From assembly GCA_948777935.1 (NCBI GenBank), contig CAQDYY010000002.1:75937-139936 (forward strand): 64,000 nt of DNA, given 5' to 3'. Under the pieces are notes generated by a model. The model saw only the letters and a list, made by a program, of their open reading frames with translations. It was not told the origin of the DNA and did not search any database. This document shows, one piece after another, positions 44,001-53,984 of this stretch (position 1 is the first letter of the stretch; every line of letters begins with the position of its first letter). This DNA is from an uncultured Clostridia bacterium. Its GTDB lineage: Bacteria; Bacillota; Clostridia; TANB77; CAG-508. The translations under genes and the position numbers were made by a program.

Positions 44001-46881
44001 AATACTAAAATTCTATGTAGACGTAAAAGCAGAAGATGGAACAGAGCAAACATATACAATAATAATAACAAGAACATCAAACTTAGAATTAGAAAAAGTA
44101 GAAGTAAACACTATACAAGCAACATATGAAAACAAGACATATGATGTAGTAATACCAAGACAAACAGACGAAAATATCAAAATAACAGCAAAAAATGAAA
44201 AAGTTATTATAACAGTATATGAAGAAGGATTAAACATAGGAGAAAATGCAGGTATATTAGATATAAACACACAACTATTAGATGAACAAAAAACATACAT
44301 GATAGTAGTAAAAGATCCAGATGATGAAACAAGAACAGAGGTATACACACTAAATGTACGAAAACAATCTAATAAAGTAGAACTAGAAAAAGTAATAGTA
44401 GATGGTAAAGAAGTAGAAAAAGACGAAAACGGAATCTACAAAATATCTGTAAAAGACCTTGAAAAACATACATTAGAGTTACATTCATCAGAATATTCAC
44501 ACATAAAAGTAGATGAAGAAGCATACATCGAAAAAAATGAAACAACAAAAGAATATAGTATAAATGTATGTGAAACAAAATCAATCAAAGTAAAAGTAAA
44601 AGCAGAAGATGGAACAGAAAGTAGTGAATATGTAATACAAATATATGTAATGAATAATGACAAAACATTTGAACTAAAAGTAGATAGTGAGCCAGTAACA
44701 AACTACAATAGCGAAACCAAAACATATACAATGTATGTAAATAACACAAACACTGAGGCAACCATAGAAATGATTGCAAATTCTAATAAAGCGGTAGTTT
44801 GGATAGAAGAAGAAACAGACAACACAAACACAATAACAAGAACAAAAACACTTGGGGGACAAGGAACAACAACTAAACTAAAACTTAAAATAGCTTCAGA
44901 AGATGGGGAAACTGAAGAAAGATTTTTAGAAATTAAGCAATTATCAAATGGAGTAATGCTAGACAACATAACAGTAAACGAAAAAGAAGCTACAAAAGTA
45001 GATGACGAAAACTATCAAATAACAATAAGTGACAAACCAGATATAGCAGACATAATAATTACAGCATTAGACCAAAACTCATATATAATATTAGATGATA
45101 ATGAAGACCAAAAAACACAAGGAACAAAACAACAAACAATAAACAATATACAAAATGGAGATGAAATAATTGTTGAAATAAAAGTTCTTGCAGAAAATGG
45201 GGACTACAAGGACTACACACTAACAATAAATGTAGTTTCATCAAACACAAGTATATTAGAATTAACAGTAGATGACGAAGATGTAGAAAAAACAGATAAC
45301 AACACATATCGTTACTTCATAGAACCAAATGCTACAAAAGCAGTAATTCATATAAAAACAGATGACGAAAACGCAAAAGTAAAATATGAAGAAATAGAAT
45401 ATAAAGAAGTAATGGACAAAGAAATAAACTTAAATGGAGAAATAACAGAAGTAAAATTCAAAATAATAGCACAAGGAGGAACAGAAGAAGAAAACACATT
45501 ATACATCTACAAAAAATCAAAAGACTCGTCACTATTAAAACTATGGGTAGATGGTAATGAAGTAATAAGTGAAGACGGAAAAAATTACAAAGTAGAAGTT
45601 ACAGAAGATTTAAACAAAGTAACAGTAAAAGCACAAACAACAAATGAATTTGCAAATGTAAAAATAGGAAATACACTAGCAAAAGTAAACATATCAGAAA
45701 TAGAGCAAGCTCTAAATGTAGGAAAAGATACAACTATAAATATAGAAGTAACAGCACAAAATGGAGAAATTTCAACATATACATTAACAATTAGTTATAA
45801 AGCATCATCAGGTGTTAGAGGAAAAATATACACAGAAAACATAAATGAAATTCACAAAGCAAAAATAAGTATATATAAATCACTAGATGATGGAAGTAAA
45901 AATGTAGGAACAGAATTGATTGTAGAAACTTATACAAACAATGATGGAACATATGAAGTACCAATATATAAAGCTCTAAGCACAATAAATGATAAAAATG
46001 GAAACAACATACCAGACGAGCTAGAATGTAAATACGACATAGTAATATCAAAAGAAGGATACCTAGACTACACAATATTAGGAGTAAAACTAATAGAAGA
46101 ACAAAACATAGAATTAGGAGAATACAGCTTAATAGCAGGAGACGTAATAAAAACAGGAGAAATTGAAATAGACGACTTAGTAAACTTAAATAATAACATT
46201 GGGGTAGTTATTAATGAAAGTAACAAAGAAGAAAAATCAATTTATGACCTAAACGAAGACGAAGTAGTAGATGCAAAAGATAGAGCAATCCTAAAGAAAA
46301 ACTATGGAAAACTAGCAGAAATAGTAGAATGGGTAAACCCGGGTGAAACAGAAGAACCAGAAAAAGCAGAAGAGCAGGTAGAAGAGGTACAAGGTGAAGA
46401 ACAACCTGTAGAAGAAATGCAAAGTAAAAAACTAAAAGCAAAAACCATAGAAAAACAACAAATGATATTACCAATGAAAAGTAGCTATAAAATAACTGCT
46501 GAATATGGTTTAAGAAAACATCCAATAACTGGAGAAGAAAAAAAGCATAAAGGAATAGACATAAGTGGAGAACATCATACAGAAATTTATGCAGTAGCAG
46601 ATGGAGAAATAACATATGCAGGAGTCCAAAAAGGATATGGCAACTGTATAGAAATAAAACATATTGTTAATGGGGAAACAATATATACTTTCTATGCACA
46701 CCTATCAAAAATAAATGTAAAAGTAGGAGATAAAATAGCACAAGAAACAGTAATAGGTTTAGAAGGAGGAGACCCAAAAGAAGACAATAATCCTGGAACT
46801 ACTACAGGACATCATTTACACTTCGAAATAAGAACAAATAATCATGAAGACATAGATCCTACAACATATATCAAATTCTAA
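29093..46881 (+). CDS. Giant surface protein (about 5,928 aa): RCC1/Ig-like units, cadherin-like domains, dockerin-like region, M23 peptidase; two CGGN codons
   Basis: ATG 29093 after AAGGAG. N-terminal membrane anchor or signal (KKIISTAIITGTLAVAVLTY). Then nine blocks of RCC1 repeats (DGTVWTWGYNGYGQLGNG type), each closed by a Big-2-like Ig domain, about 1.3 kb per unit, to residue about 4220; a dozen or so cadherin-like beta-sandwiches (about 4220-5570, ending AEDGT-x-YTLxI); a carboxypeptidase-regulatory-like domain; a dockerin-like EF-hand region (YDLNEDEVVDAKDRA); a Glu/Pro linker; and a C-terminal M23 peptidase (about 5790-5928) with zinc ligands HKGIDI, YAHLS and HLHFE. Triplet reading stops at 32446. 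CGGA (32354) and CGGT (32808) read as single residues restore continuous RCC1 repeats across three frames. M23 enzymes cut peptidoglycan cross-links; the long stalk suggests a displayed or wall-anchored hydrolase. Confidence 0.88.
32354..32357 (+). other. CGGN four-base codon, RCC1 site 1 (ATG CGGA ATA)
   Basis: Joins VYFWGKDYM to ISGNGLAP. The new residue takes the place of the first glycine of the RCC1 GxLGNG motif, so glycine is expected here. Confidence 0.85.
32808..32811 (+). other. CGGN four-base codon, RCC1 site 2 (AGC CGGT TGG)
   Basis: Joins VIEVDSS to WNAMVGILRSTGTVWTAG. The new residue aligns with the conserved glycine of the RCC1 xAGxxHSLAL motif. Confidence 0.85.
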
Positions 46882-46917
46882 AAAAGTTACAAGGGAAAAA
46901 TCCCTTGTAACTTTTAA
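46882..46917 (+). terminator. Terminator after the giant gene
   Basis: AAAAGTTACAAGGGA / TCCCTTGTAACTTTT perfect stem directly after the stop. Confidence 0.9.
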
Positions 46918-46924
46918 AAAAATA

Positions 46925-46953
46925 TTTACAAAAAAATATTGTTTTGTTATAAT
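46925..46953 (+). promoter_or_regulatory. Promoter of the 191-aa membrane protein gene
   Basis: TTTACA (46925-46930), 17-bp spacer, TATAAT (46948-46953), about 34 bp before the start codon. Confidence 0.7.
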
Positions 46954-46986
46954 CAAGGTAAACAATTACAAAGGAGAAAATAAATA

Positions 46987-47562
46987 ATGGAACAAGAGCA
47001 AGAACAAATAGAAAATATAAGAAAAATGAAAAAGATCAAAAGAATAAAAAGACAACAAAGAAGAAAAACTATAATGAACTTTATTATAACCATAGTTATA
47101 ATAACTTTACTATTTGTAGGATTATACTTTTGTGATAAACAATTTGGGATATGTGATGGAAAATTTGTAGCAATAATACAAATAGCAAAGAAAAATATTA
47201 ACTCAATAATAAATACATACTTTATCAAAGATACTAAAATAGAAACTAACCAAAATGAAAACACAATAAATGAAAATACTATAAACACAACAATAAAAGA
47301 TGAAGAAGAAATTGCAAAAGAAAAAGCAATCAACATAGCAATCAAAAAATTTAAAGAACTAGGAGAAAATACAACAGCATCAGAACTAGAAGTAGTAAAA
47401 ATAAAAAGAAAATATGAACTATACTATTACATTTCATCTAAAGAAAACACAGTAGAAGTAAGAATAGAAGACAATAAAATTACAAGGGTAAACAGTGTAC
47501 CAGTAAAAGAAGAAACCAATACAAACTATAATAATCAAATAAGAACAGAAGAGGACATTTAA
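46987..47562 (+). CDS. Single-pass membrane protein of unknown function
   Basis: 191 aa: a very basic cytoplasmic N-terminus (KKIKRIKRQQRRK), one membrane helix (FIITIVIITLLFVGLYF), an Asn/Thr-rich linker, and a C-terminal domain of about 75 aa (AIKKFKELGENTTASELEVV to VEVRIEDNKITRV) whose helix-plus-sheet pattern faintly resembles PepSY-like domains. It lies between the giant protein and a pilin-leader protein but has its own promoter and terminator. Function unknown. Confidence 0.7.
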   Translation: MEQEQEQIENIRKMKKIKRIKRQQRRKTIMNFIITIVIITLLFVGLYFCDKQFGICDGKFVAIIQIAKKNINSIINTYFIKDTKIETNQNENTINENTINTTIKDEEEIAKEKAINIAIKKFKELGENTTASELEVVKIKRKYELYYYISSKENTVEVRIEDNKITRVNSVPVKEETNTNYNNQIRTEEDI

Positions 47563-47573
47563 TGTCCTCTTTT
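47548..47573 (+). terminator. Terminator overlapping the stop of the membrane protein gene
   Basis: AGAGGACATT / AATGTCCTCTTTT stem includes the stop codon at 47560. Confidence 0.85.
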
Positions 47574-47606
47574 ATGATATGTAACAAAACAGTAATACAA
47601 AAAAGA

Positions 47607-47633
47607 TTGACAAGTAATATGAGTTATTATAAT
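47607..47633 (+). promoter_or_regulatory. Promoter of the pilin-leader DUF6273 gene
   Basis: TTGACA (47607-47612), 15-bp spacer, TATAAT (47628-47633); the spacer is short by two bases. Confidence 0.6.
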
Positions 47634-47699
47634 ATGTATACATATTAATAAAAGAGAAATACTAAAATAAAAAATACAGACGAAAAGGAGAAGAAGAAA

Positions 47700-49528
47700 A
47701 TGAAAAATTGTAAAAACACTACAAAGGCATACCCAATACTTGTAGGGGCACCGTTTGGTGGGAATACCCGTGAGACAGGCACCACTGTGCCCAATCAAAA
47801 CAAACGCACACACGGTATTACCCTAATTGCCCTAGTAATTACGATCATACTTTTATTAATCTTAGCAGGAGTAGTACTAAACCTAACTTTAGGAGAGCAT
47901 GGAATATTAAAACAGGCACAGCAAGGAGCAGAACAATATAAAATAAGTGAAATATTAGAAAAGTTAGAATTAGAAAAAGTGGATTTAGTAGCAAGAAAAA
48001 ATGGAGAAGTACCAAGTGTAGAAGAATATATAAATCACCTAATAAATAAGGGAATAATAACAAGTGCAGATGTAGAAGATATAGATGATAATAATAAAAA
48101 TATAGTAGTAGAAGGGTATTTATTTTTGGTAGAAAAAGAAGAAAATGGAAATATAAAAATAACATACCAAGGAAAAGCAGATAATAAACCAAGAATAGCG
48201 AAATTGCAGGTAACAGGAACAACAATAGATAGTATAAGTGTAAAGGTAGTAGCATCAAATTCAAATGGAGCAAGTTATAAATATAGTATAAAAAATGTAA
48301 CAACTGGAGAAACAAGCTTTACAGAAGTAACAACATTAAATACAAACGAATATACATTTACAGGGTTAACAATAAACAATGAATATATAATACAAGTAGA
48401 GTTAATAACAGCGAATGGAGGAGACACAAAAGAAACAAGTGCAATAAAGACAGAGCCACCCAAAGTAACAACTATCACATTAGATAAAACAAATATAGAC
48501 TTAGTAAAAGGTGGAACAGATATGATAGTAGCAGAAGTATTACCAACAGAAGCAACAGATAAAACAATAACATGGACAAGTAGTAATGAAGCAGTAGTAA
48601 CAGTAGATGATTCTGGAAATATAACAGCAGTAGGAGAGGGAGTAGCAATAATAACAGCTACATCGAATGAAGTAAATACAGTAAGTGCTAGTTGCAATAT
48701 AAACGTAACACCACCACCTCCACCAAGTATAGGAGCAGGAGCAGATACACACGAAGCACATGAAATAAAATACACATGGGACGAGCTATCTGAACTTGCG
48801 AAACTAATATCAGATAACTATGGAACTGAAGTTGGACAAGTAAATAATGACACAGTAGAAGTAGCAGTAAGTATAAATGGAAAAGAAGATACTCTAGGAA
48901 TAGGAGATTGGACAACAGTAGGAATAAATGGAATAGATTATCAAGTACGAATATTAGGATTTAACCATGATGAGCTAGCAGACCAAACAATATATGGAGG
49001 AACAAACACATATGCAGGAATAAGCTTTGAATATGCAGAATGTATAGGAACAGGCAAAATGAATAGTAGTACCACAAATGCAGGAGGATGGGGAGCATGT
49101 GCTTTAAGAGGAACGCTAAATAGTACAACATTAGATAGTTTAGAAAATAAGGAATATATAAAAGAAGTAAATAAAGAATATATAGCAACATATAATGACG
49201 CAAACAGTGTAACAACGTCTGGGGACAAATTATGGTTATTATCATGTTCAGAGATATGGAACAATGCATATAACAATAGTTCTGCATATGGGCAGGCGAT
49301 AGCAAAAGAAGGAGAGCAATACAAATATTATGCAAATATTAATGCTACGAATAGTTCTAGCAATACAAATCTTGTAAAAAGGAACGGAGATTTGGATATT
49401 GGTTGGTTGCTTCGCTCGCCATATTACAACAATAGTGGCACTTTCTGCTACATCTACACGAACCGGTCGTGGCACCAATGGTAGTGCTAGCAGCACTTAT
49501 GGCCTTGCCATGCGGTTTTTCCATCTAA
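47700..49528 (+). CDS. Prepilin-leader protein with FN3, Ig-like (group 2) and DUF6273 domains; two CGGT codons
   Basis: 608 aa after reading two four-base codons. Residues about 40-65 have the prepilin signature GITLIALVITIILLL, with cleavage expected after the Gly; the leader before it is unusually long because codons 15-31 are a copy of the REP-like repeat (VGAPFGGNTRETGTTVP). Then a fibronectin-III-like domain (about 160-255), an Ig-like group 2 domain (about 258-335, TWTSSNEAVVTVDDSGNITA), a Pro hinge, and DUF6273 (about 350-608). By triplets the protein ends at 49484 in RSWHQW, cutting the domain. CGGT at 49464 and 49513 restore NGRGTNGSASSTYGLAMGFSI, matching the end of the neighbouring paralogue (CGIAPGFCI). 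Likely a secreted or surface pseudopilin; ligand unknown. Confidence 0.85.
47742..47792 (+). repeat. REP-like repeat, copy 2, inside a coding region
   Basis: Read in frame as VGAPFGGNTRETGTTVP between the start and the prepilin cleavage region of the DUF6273 gene. Confidence 0.85.
49464..49467 (+). other. CGGN four-base codon, DUF6273 site 1 (AAC CGGT CGT)
   Basis: In-frame CGG at codon 589. Triplet reading gives six more codons and a stop; four-base reading continues YTN-G-RGTNGSASSTYG. Confidence 0.85.
49513..49516 (+). other. CGGN four-base codon, DUF6273 site 2 (ATG CGGT TTT)
   Basis: After the first shift this is in frame. Four-base reading ends the protein as LAM-G-FSI, aligned with IAP-G-FCI at the end of the paralogue at 50975-52351; triplet reading would give a longer tail, MRFFHLTSYVNNNI. 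Confidence 0.8.
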
Positions 49529-49556
49529 CATCTTATGTAAACAACAATATATAATT

Positions 49557-49604
49557 AAAAATAGAGTTTTTGAGATATTGATTTGTTTCAAAAACTCTAT
49601 TTTT
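49557..49604. terminator. Bidirectional terminator between convergent genes
   Basis: Arms AAAAATAGAGTTTTTGA and TCAAAAACTCTATTTTT with a 14-base loop, between the DUF6273 gene and dacF. Confidence 0.9.
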
Positions 49605-49612
49605 CTCATAAC

Positions 49613-50848
49613 CTATCTAATTAATTGGTACCAAGCTTGAAATAGCTTTCCGCAGATACTCCACAAAGTCATATTAGAAACATCACTTTCAGCAATAATA
49701 TTAGATTTACCTACAACCTCACCATTTAAAGAATATGTAACTTCACCTAAAACTTGCCCTCTAGAGACTGGAGCTTGAACAGAATCTGCTAAATTCACAT
49801 TTTGTATAAGATTTTTTTCTTCTCCTTTTTTAGTTAAAGCACCACATGAATCTTCTAAAACAGCATTAACCTCACTTTTAGTACCTTTAGTTACACAAAT
49901 CTGCTTTATAACATCATTCTTCTTACCAAACTCACCATACGAGTACATACTAAAACCATAATCCAAAAGCTTGCTAGCCTCACTAAAACGAACCTTAGTA
50001 GTAGGAGCCTTCATAATAACTGCAATTAAAGACAAATTATCTCTAGTTGCACTAGCAGAAAGATTATATAAAGCAACAGAAGTAGAACCAGTTTTTAAGC
50101 CAGTAGCACCTTTATAATTACGGATTAGCTTATTTGTATTAACTAAAGAAGATTTACCATCACGTAAACTATCCATCCAAATAGTAGTATAATTAGTAAT
50201 ACTAGGATGATTTACCAACAGTTCACGAGACATTAAAGAAATATCATAAGCTGATGTTACATGGCCATCTTCATCAATACCATGGCAGTTTTTAAAAGTA
50301 GTATCATTCATACCAAGCATTTTAGCCTTTTCATTCATTTTAGCAACAAAAGCTTCCTCAGAACCTGCAAGATATTCTGCCATAGCAACAGTACAATCAT
50401 TTGCAGAAACAACACAAATAGCCTTTAGCATTTCATTTACAGTTAAAGATTCTTTCACATCAAGCCAAATTTGGGAACCACCCATAGAACTTGCATTTTC
50501 ACTACAAGGAATAGGTGTATCTAAAGAAATAACACCACTATCCAAAGCCTCCATAATAAGAAGAATAGTCATAACCTTAGTAACACTAGCAGGACGTAAC
50601 TGTTCGTGAATATTATGCTCATATAAAACCTTGCCAGTATTTTGTTCAATTAAGATAGCACTACCACATTCTAGATTAAGAGAATTAGGATTTTCAGATT
50701 GAGAAGCAATATTACTACTTACTGTGGAAGTGGCATCATAATTTGACCACAAAAAAGAGTCAGTAGCAAGCGAAAAAACAGGAAAAACAAAACTTACAAT
50801 AATACAAAGCAAAAGAATTTTTGCTATTAAACCTCGATTTACATACAT
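49613..50848 (-). CDS. dacF: D-alanyl-D-alanine carboxypeptidase (PBP5/DacF type)
   Basis: 411 aa from ATG 50848, preceded by GGAGGTTTT; the frame extends upstream without a ribosome site. Signal peptide (IAKILLLCIIVSFVFPVFSLA), then the S11 peptidase motifs: SVTK (active-site Ser), SAN, and KTG (in GATGLKTGSTS), followed by the PBP5 C-terminal beta domain and a weakly amphipathic end (LWSICGKLFQAWYQL) that can associate with the membrane. It trims the terminal D-Ala of peptidoglycan stem peptides. No in-frame CGG. Confidence 0.92.
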   Translation of the reverse strand: MYVNRGLIAKILLLCIIVSFVFPVFSLATDSFLWSNYDATSTVSSNIASQSENPNSLNLECGSAILIEQNTGKVLYEHNIHEQLRPASVTKVMTILLIMEALDSGVISLDTPIPCSENASSMGGSQIWLDVKESLTVNEMLKAICVVSANDCTVAMAEYLAGSEEAFVAKMNEKAKMLGMNDTTFKNCHGIDEDGHVTSAYDISLMSRELLVNHPSITNYTTIWMDSLRDGKSSLVNTNKLIRNYKGATGLKTGSTSVALYNLSASATRDNLSLIAVIMKAPTTKVRFSEASKLLDYGFSMYSYGEFGKKNDVIKQICVTKGTKSEVNAVLEDSCGALTKKGEEKNLIQNVNLADSVQAPVSRGQVLGEVTYSLNGEVVGKSNIIAESDVSNMTLWSICGKLFQAWYQLIR

Positions 50849-50922
50849 AGTAAAACCTCCATAAAAACGATTACTAAACAATATGCAGATTATAAAAAAA
50901 TAGAATAAAAAGTTTAATACTA

Positions 50923-50950
50923 TTGACAATACGCAATTTATAAATATAAA
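50923..50950 (+). promoter_or_regulatory. Promoter of the second DUF6273 gene
   Basis: TTGACA (50923-50928), 16-bp spacer, TATAAA (50945-50950), 24 bp before the start. Confidence 0.7.
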
Positions 50951-50974
50951 ATAGTACCATAAAGAGGTGTGCAA

Positions 50975-52351
50975 ATGAAGAGTTTATTAGAAAATAAAAA
51001 ATTCAAAATTTCATTAATAGTTGTACTGGTTTTAATAATATTACTATTATTAGGGCTTGTAATAAACAATGTTAATAAAATAAACAAACAACAAGACCAA
51101 AAGTTACAAGCAATGGAGATGGTACAAGAAGTACTAGAAATGGCAAGAGTAGCAAAAGAAAGTAATGAAAATTATAATAGTAATGAATATTTAGATAATC
51201 TATTTAAAAGTAATAATATAACAGTAAATGGAAATATAGTATCTTCAAATGGATATAATTTTGAAATAGATAGAGAAAGCTTAAATATAAGTAATGAATT
51301 AGGTAGTACAAATGTAGATATAATAGATGAAGTTACAGGGTCAGCAGGAAAAGATGAAAGTGGTAGAGATTTAGGGAAAATAAACTTAAGGTTTACAAGT
51401 AATATACCAATAGATAAAATACAAATAGAAAACATAGATGGAACAATTTTAGAAGAGGATGTAAATAATACAACTTATGAAAAAGAAATAGACGTAGTTT
51501 TTGGGCATACACATGTTATTTCTGCAGTAACAAGTGATGGAAAAATAAGTGTAAAAAAAGTAACAAAAGAAAATCCATATCCACAAATAAGCAACCCAAG
51601 TACTGCTTCAGGAGTGAGAACAGCGAATCCATTAAACTTTACATGGCCACAAATAGAAGAAATTGCAAAAGCTATATCGAATGACAGTACTATAACAAAT
51701 AACACGCAAGAATTTACGATAAAATATAAAGGAAATGAATATATAATAGGAGTAGGAGATTATACAACAGTAAATGATAAAAAAGTACGAATAATGGGAT
51801 TTAACCATGACAGATTAACAGACCAGAATGCATATGGGGGAACAAATACATATGCAGGAATAAGCTTCGAATTTGTAGAATTTATAGAACGAATGGGAAT
51901 GAAAGATACTGCAACTAATTCTGAAGGGTGGGAAAAAAGTATACCACGAGAAAGATTAAATAATGAAATAATAGATAATTTAGAAAATAAAGAATATATA
52001 AAGCAAGTAAATAAAAATTATTTAGTAACATATAGAACTATGTCAACGTCACAAAACAAATTATGGTTATTAGCATGTTCAGAAATATGGAACAATGGGT
52101 GGTATGGTGTTTACACATATGGTACAGTAAATTTTAAAGAAGGAGAACAATACAAATATTATAAAAATGTAAATGCTATAGCTCATACAAAAAATGCAAA
52201 TATAGTTAAGGAAGGAGCTTTTTGGTGGTTACGTTCGCCAGGAGGAAAACAAACGGAGACTACGATATTTTCATGTGTTAAGGATGATGGAAGTAATTAT
52301 TGGCATACTGCAAATTACGCTTGTGGTATTGCGCCAGGATTTTGTATATAG
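50975..52351 (+). CDS. Membrane-anchored DUF6273 protein
   Basis: 458 aa. The ATG at 50975 is 7-8 bases after AAAGAGG; the in-frame GTG at 50969 is too close. N-terminal membrane helix (FKISLIVVLVLIILLLLGLV), an extended stretch with an Ig-like section (about 110-205), and a C-terminal DUF6273 domain (about 215-458) with YAGISFEFVE, LWLLACSEIWNNG and WWLRSPGG, ending ACGIAPGFCI. The domain is paralogous to that at 47700-49528, which flanks dacF on the other side. It reads without any CGG codon and so serves as an internal reference for the two CGG sites of its paralogue. Confidence 0.8.
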   Translation: MKSLLENKKFKISLIVVLVLIILLLLGLVINNVNKINKQQDQKLQAMEMVQEVLEMARVAKESNENYNSNEYLDNLFKSNNITVNGNIVSSNGYNFEIDRESLNISNELGSTNVDIIDEVTGSAGKDESGRDLGKINLRFTSNIPIDKIQIENIDGTILEEDVNNTTYEKEIDVVFGHTHVISAVTSDGKISVKKVTKENPYPQISNPSTASGVRTANPLNFTWPQIEEIAKAISNDSTITNNTQEFTIKYKGNEYIIGVGDYTTVNDKKVRIMGFNHDRLTDQNAYGGTNTYAGISFEFVEFIERMGMKDTATNSEGWEKSIPRERLNNEIIDNLENKEYIKQVNKNYLVTYRTMSTSQNKLWLLACSEIWNNGWYGVYTYGTVNFKEGEQYKYYKNVNAIAHTKNANIVKEGAFWWLRSPGGKQTETTIFSCVKDDGSNYWHTANYACGIAPGFCI

Positions 52352-52363
52352 TTTAGTTTTAGA

Positions 52364-52390
52364 CGAGAGGGAGAGTTATCTTCCTCTTTT
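52364..52390 (+). terminator. Likely terminator after the second DUF6273 gene
   Basis: GAGAGGGAGAG / CTTCCTCTTTT imperfect stem with T tract, 13 bp after the stop. Confidence 0.65.
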
Positions 52391-52423
52391 ATGTACCTAT
52401 TTTTAAAATCCTTTATTTATATC

Positions 52424-52452
52424 TTGCAAAATCTTACGGAAGATGATAGAAT
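52424..52452 (+). promoter_or_regulatory. Promoter of the pyr gene cluster
   Basis: TTGCAA (52424-52429), 17-bp spacer, TAGAAT (52447-52452), 30 bp before pyrC. No PyrR-type attenuator or riboswitch is visible in the short leader. Confidence 0.65.
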
Positions 52453-52482
52453 GAGACAAGAAAAAATAGAGGAGGTAAATAT

Positions 52483-53757
52483 ATGACAATTTTACTTAAA
52501 AACGGAAATGTGATAGATTATGCATCAAGATTAAATCAAAAGATGGATATCTTAATAGAAGACAAGAAGATAAAAAAGATTGAAAAACAAATTAATGAAG
52601 TAGCAGACAATACAATTGATTGTACTGGTCTTATGGTGATTCCAGGAATGATCGATATGCATTGTCATTTAAGACAACCAGGGTTCGAACATAAAGAAAC
52701 AATAGAAACAGGTTCAAAAAGTGCTGTTAAGGGTGGTTTTACAACAATTTGTCCAATGCCAAATACAAAGCCAACTCCGGATAGCGCTATTATTTTGAAA
52801 CAAATTATTGATGAAGCAAATAGAGTAAATCTTTGTAATGTATTACCATATTCTAGTGTAACAAAAGGAGAAAAGGGAGAAGAACTAGTAGATTTTAACG
52901 AAATGAAACAAGCAGGAGCAATAGCATTTTCAGATGATGGAATGCCAGTTGTAAACTCTAATATAATGAGACAAGCAATGATAAAAGCAGATGAACAAGG
53001 TACATTTGTTGCATCACACTGTGAAGAAAAATCAGTAGCAAAAGGAGCAATAAATGAAGGAGAAGTAGCTAAAAAGCTAGGGGTAGAAGGAGTACTTCCA
53101 GAAGCAGAAGAAATAATGGCAGCAAGAGAAATAGTAATTTCTGAAACAAATAAAATAAGAGGACATATATGTCACATAAGCACAAGAACATCTGTAGCAA
53201 TGATTAGAGATGCAAAAAAACGTGGTGTAAAAATTACATGTGAAACATGTCCACATTACTATAGTTTTACAGTAAAAGAAGTATTAGAATCTGGAACAAA
53301 TGCAAAAATGAATCCACCATTAAGAGAAGAAGAAGATAGACGTGCAATAATAAAAGGGCTACAAGATGGAACAATAGATGCAATAATTACAGACCATGCA
53401 CCACACTCAGAAGAAGAAAAGAAAAAGCCATTATCAGAAGCACCAAATGGAATAATTGGGTTTGAAACAGCACTTGCCGCAAGCATTACAAACTTAATAG
53501 AACCAAAACATATAGGGTATTTAGATTTAGTACGTCTAACATCATATACACCAGCAAAATTATTAAATCTAAAAACAAAAGGGCAATTAAAACAAGGATA
53601 TGATGCGGATATTACTATATTTGATCCAAATATGGAATATGTATATGAAAAACAAAGCATAGTATCAAAATCAAAAAATACACCATTTATAGGTAAAAAG
53701 TTAAAAGGAAAAGTAATGTATACAATAGTTGGCGGAAGAATTGTATATGAAAAATAG
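52483..53757 (+). CDS. pyrC: Dihydroorotase
   Basis: 424 aa, ATG after GAGGAGGT. Catalyses cyclisation of carbamoyl-aspartate to dihydroorotate in de novo pyrimidine synthesis. Metal-site motif DMHCHLRQPG (residues about 58-67), substrate region CPMPNTKPTPD, AFSDDG, the HCEE and HISTR histidines, and ITDHAPHS with the catalytic Asp. This is the long, class I dihydroorotase. First gene of a pyrimidine-purine cluster that continues to the window end. Confidence 0.95.
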   Translation: MTILLKNGNVIDYASRLNQKMDILIEDKKIKKIEKQINEVADNTIDCTGLMVIPGMIDMHCHLRQPGFEHKETIETGSKSAVKGGFTTICPMPNTKPTPDSAIILKQIIDEANRVNLCNVLPYSSVTKGEKGEELVDFNEMKQAGAIAFSDDGMPVVNSNIMRQAMIKADEQGTFVASHCEEKSVAKGAINEGEVAKKLGVEGVLPEAEEIMAAREIVISETNKIRGHICHISTRTSVAMIRDAKKRGVKITCETCPHYYSFTVKEVLESGTNAKMNPPLREEEDRRAIIKGLQDGTIDAIITDHAPHSEEEKKKPLSEAPNGIIGFETALAASITNLIEPKHIGYLDLVRLTSYTPAKLLNLKTKGQLKQGYDADITIFDPNMEYVYEKQSIVSKSKNTPFIGKKLKGKVMYTIVGGRIVYEK

Positions 53758-53984
53758 ATATGATAATAATCTTTTAAATAAAATATAGTAAAATTTTCAA
53801 AACCGCTCGTTCAAGATAAATTTTGCACAGTATGTAATAAAAATTTGTAGGCCCCTCTCACAGGTATGTGAGATTCTCCCACAAATTTTTAAAACATACG
53901 TATACAAAATTTACTTTCAATACGCTTTTTTTCAAATTTTATATATTTTATTTAAAGATTATATAGATAAGGAGATAGAAAAAC
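53758..53984. other. Gap between pyrC and pyrF with a large inverted repeat
   Basis: Nested palindrome around 53840-53892: AAATTTGT(AGG) at left pairs with (CCC)ACAAATTT at right, enclosing TCTCACA/TGTGAGA. It does not end in a clean T tract and may be a further small repeat type. No gene seen. Confidence 0.5.

Noticed and set aside
52352..52482. PyrR attenuator or riboswitch before pyrC
   Set aside because: The leader is only about 30 bp after the promoter and has no anti-terminator/terminator pair.
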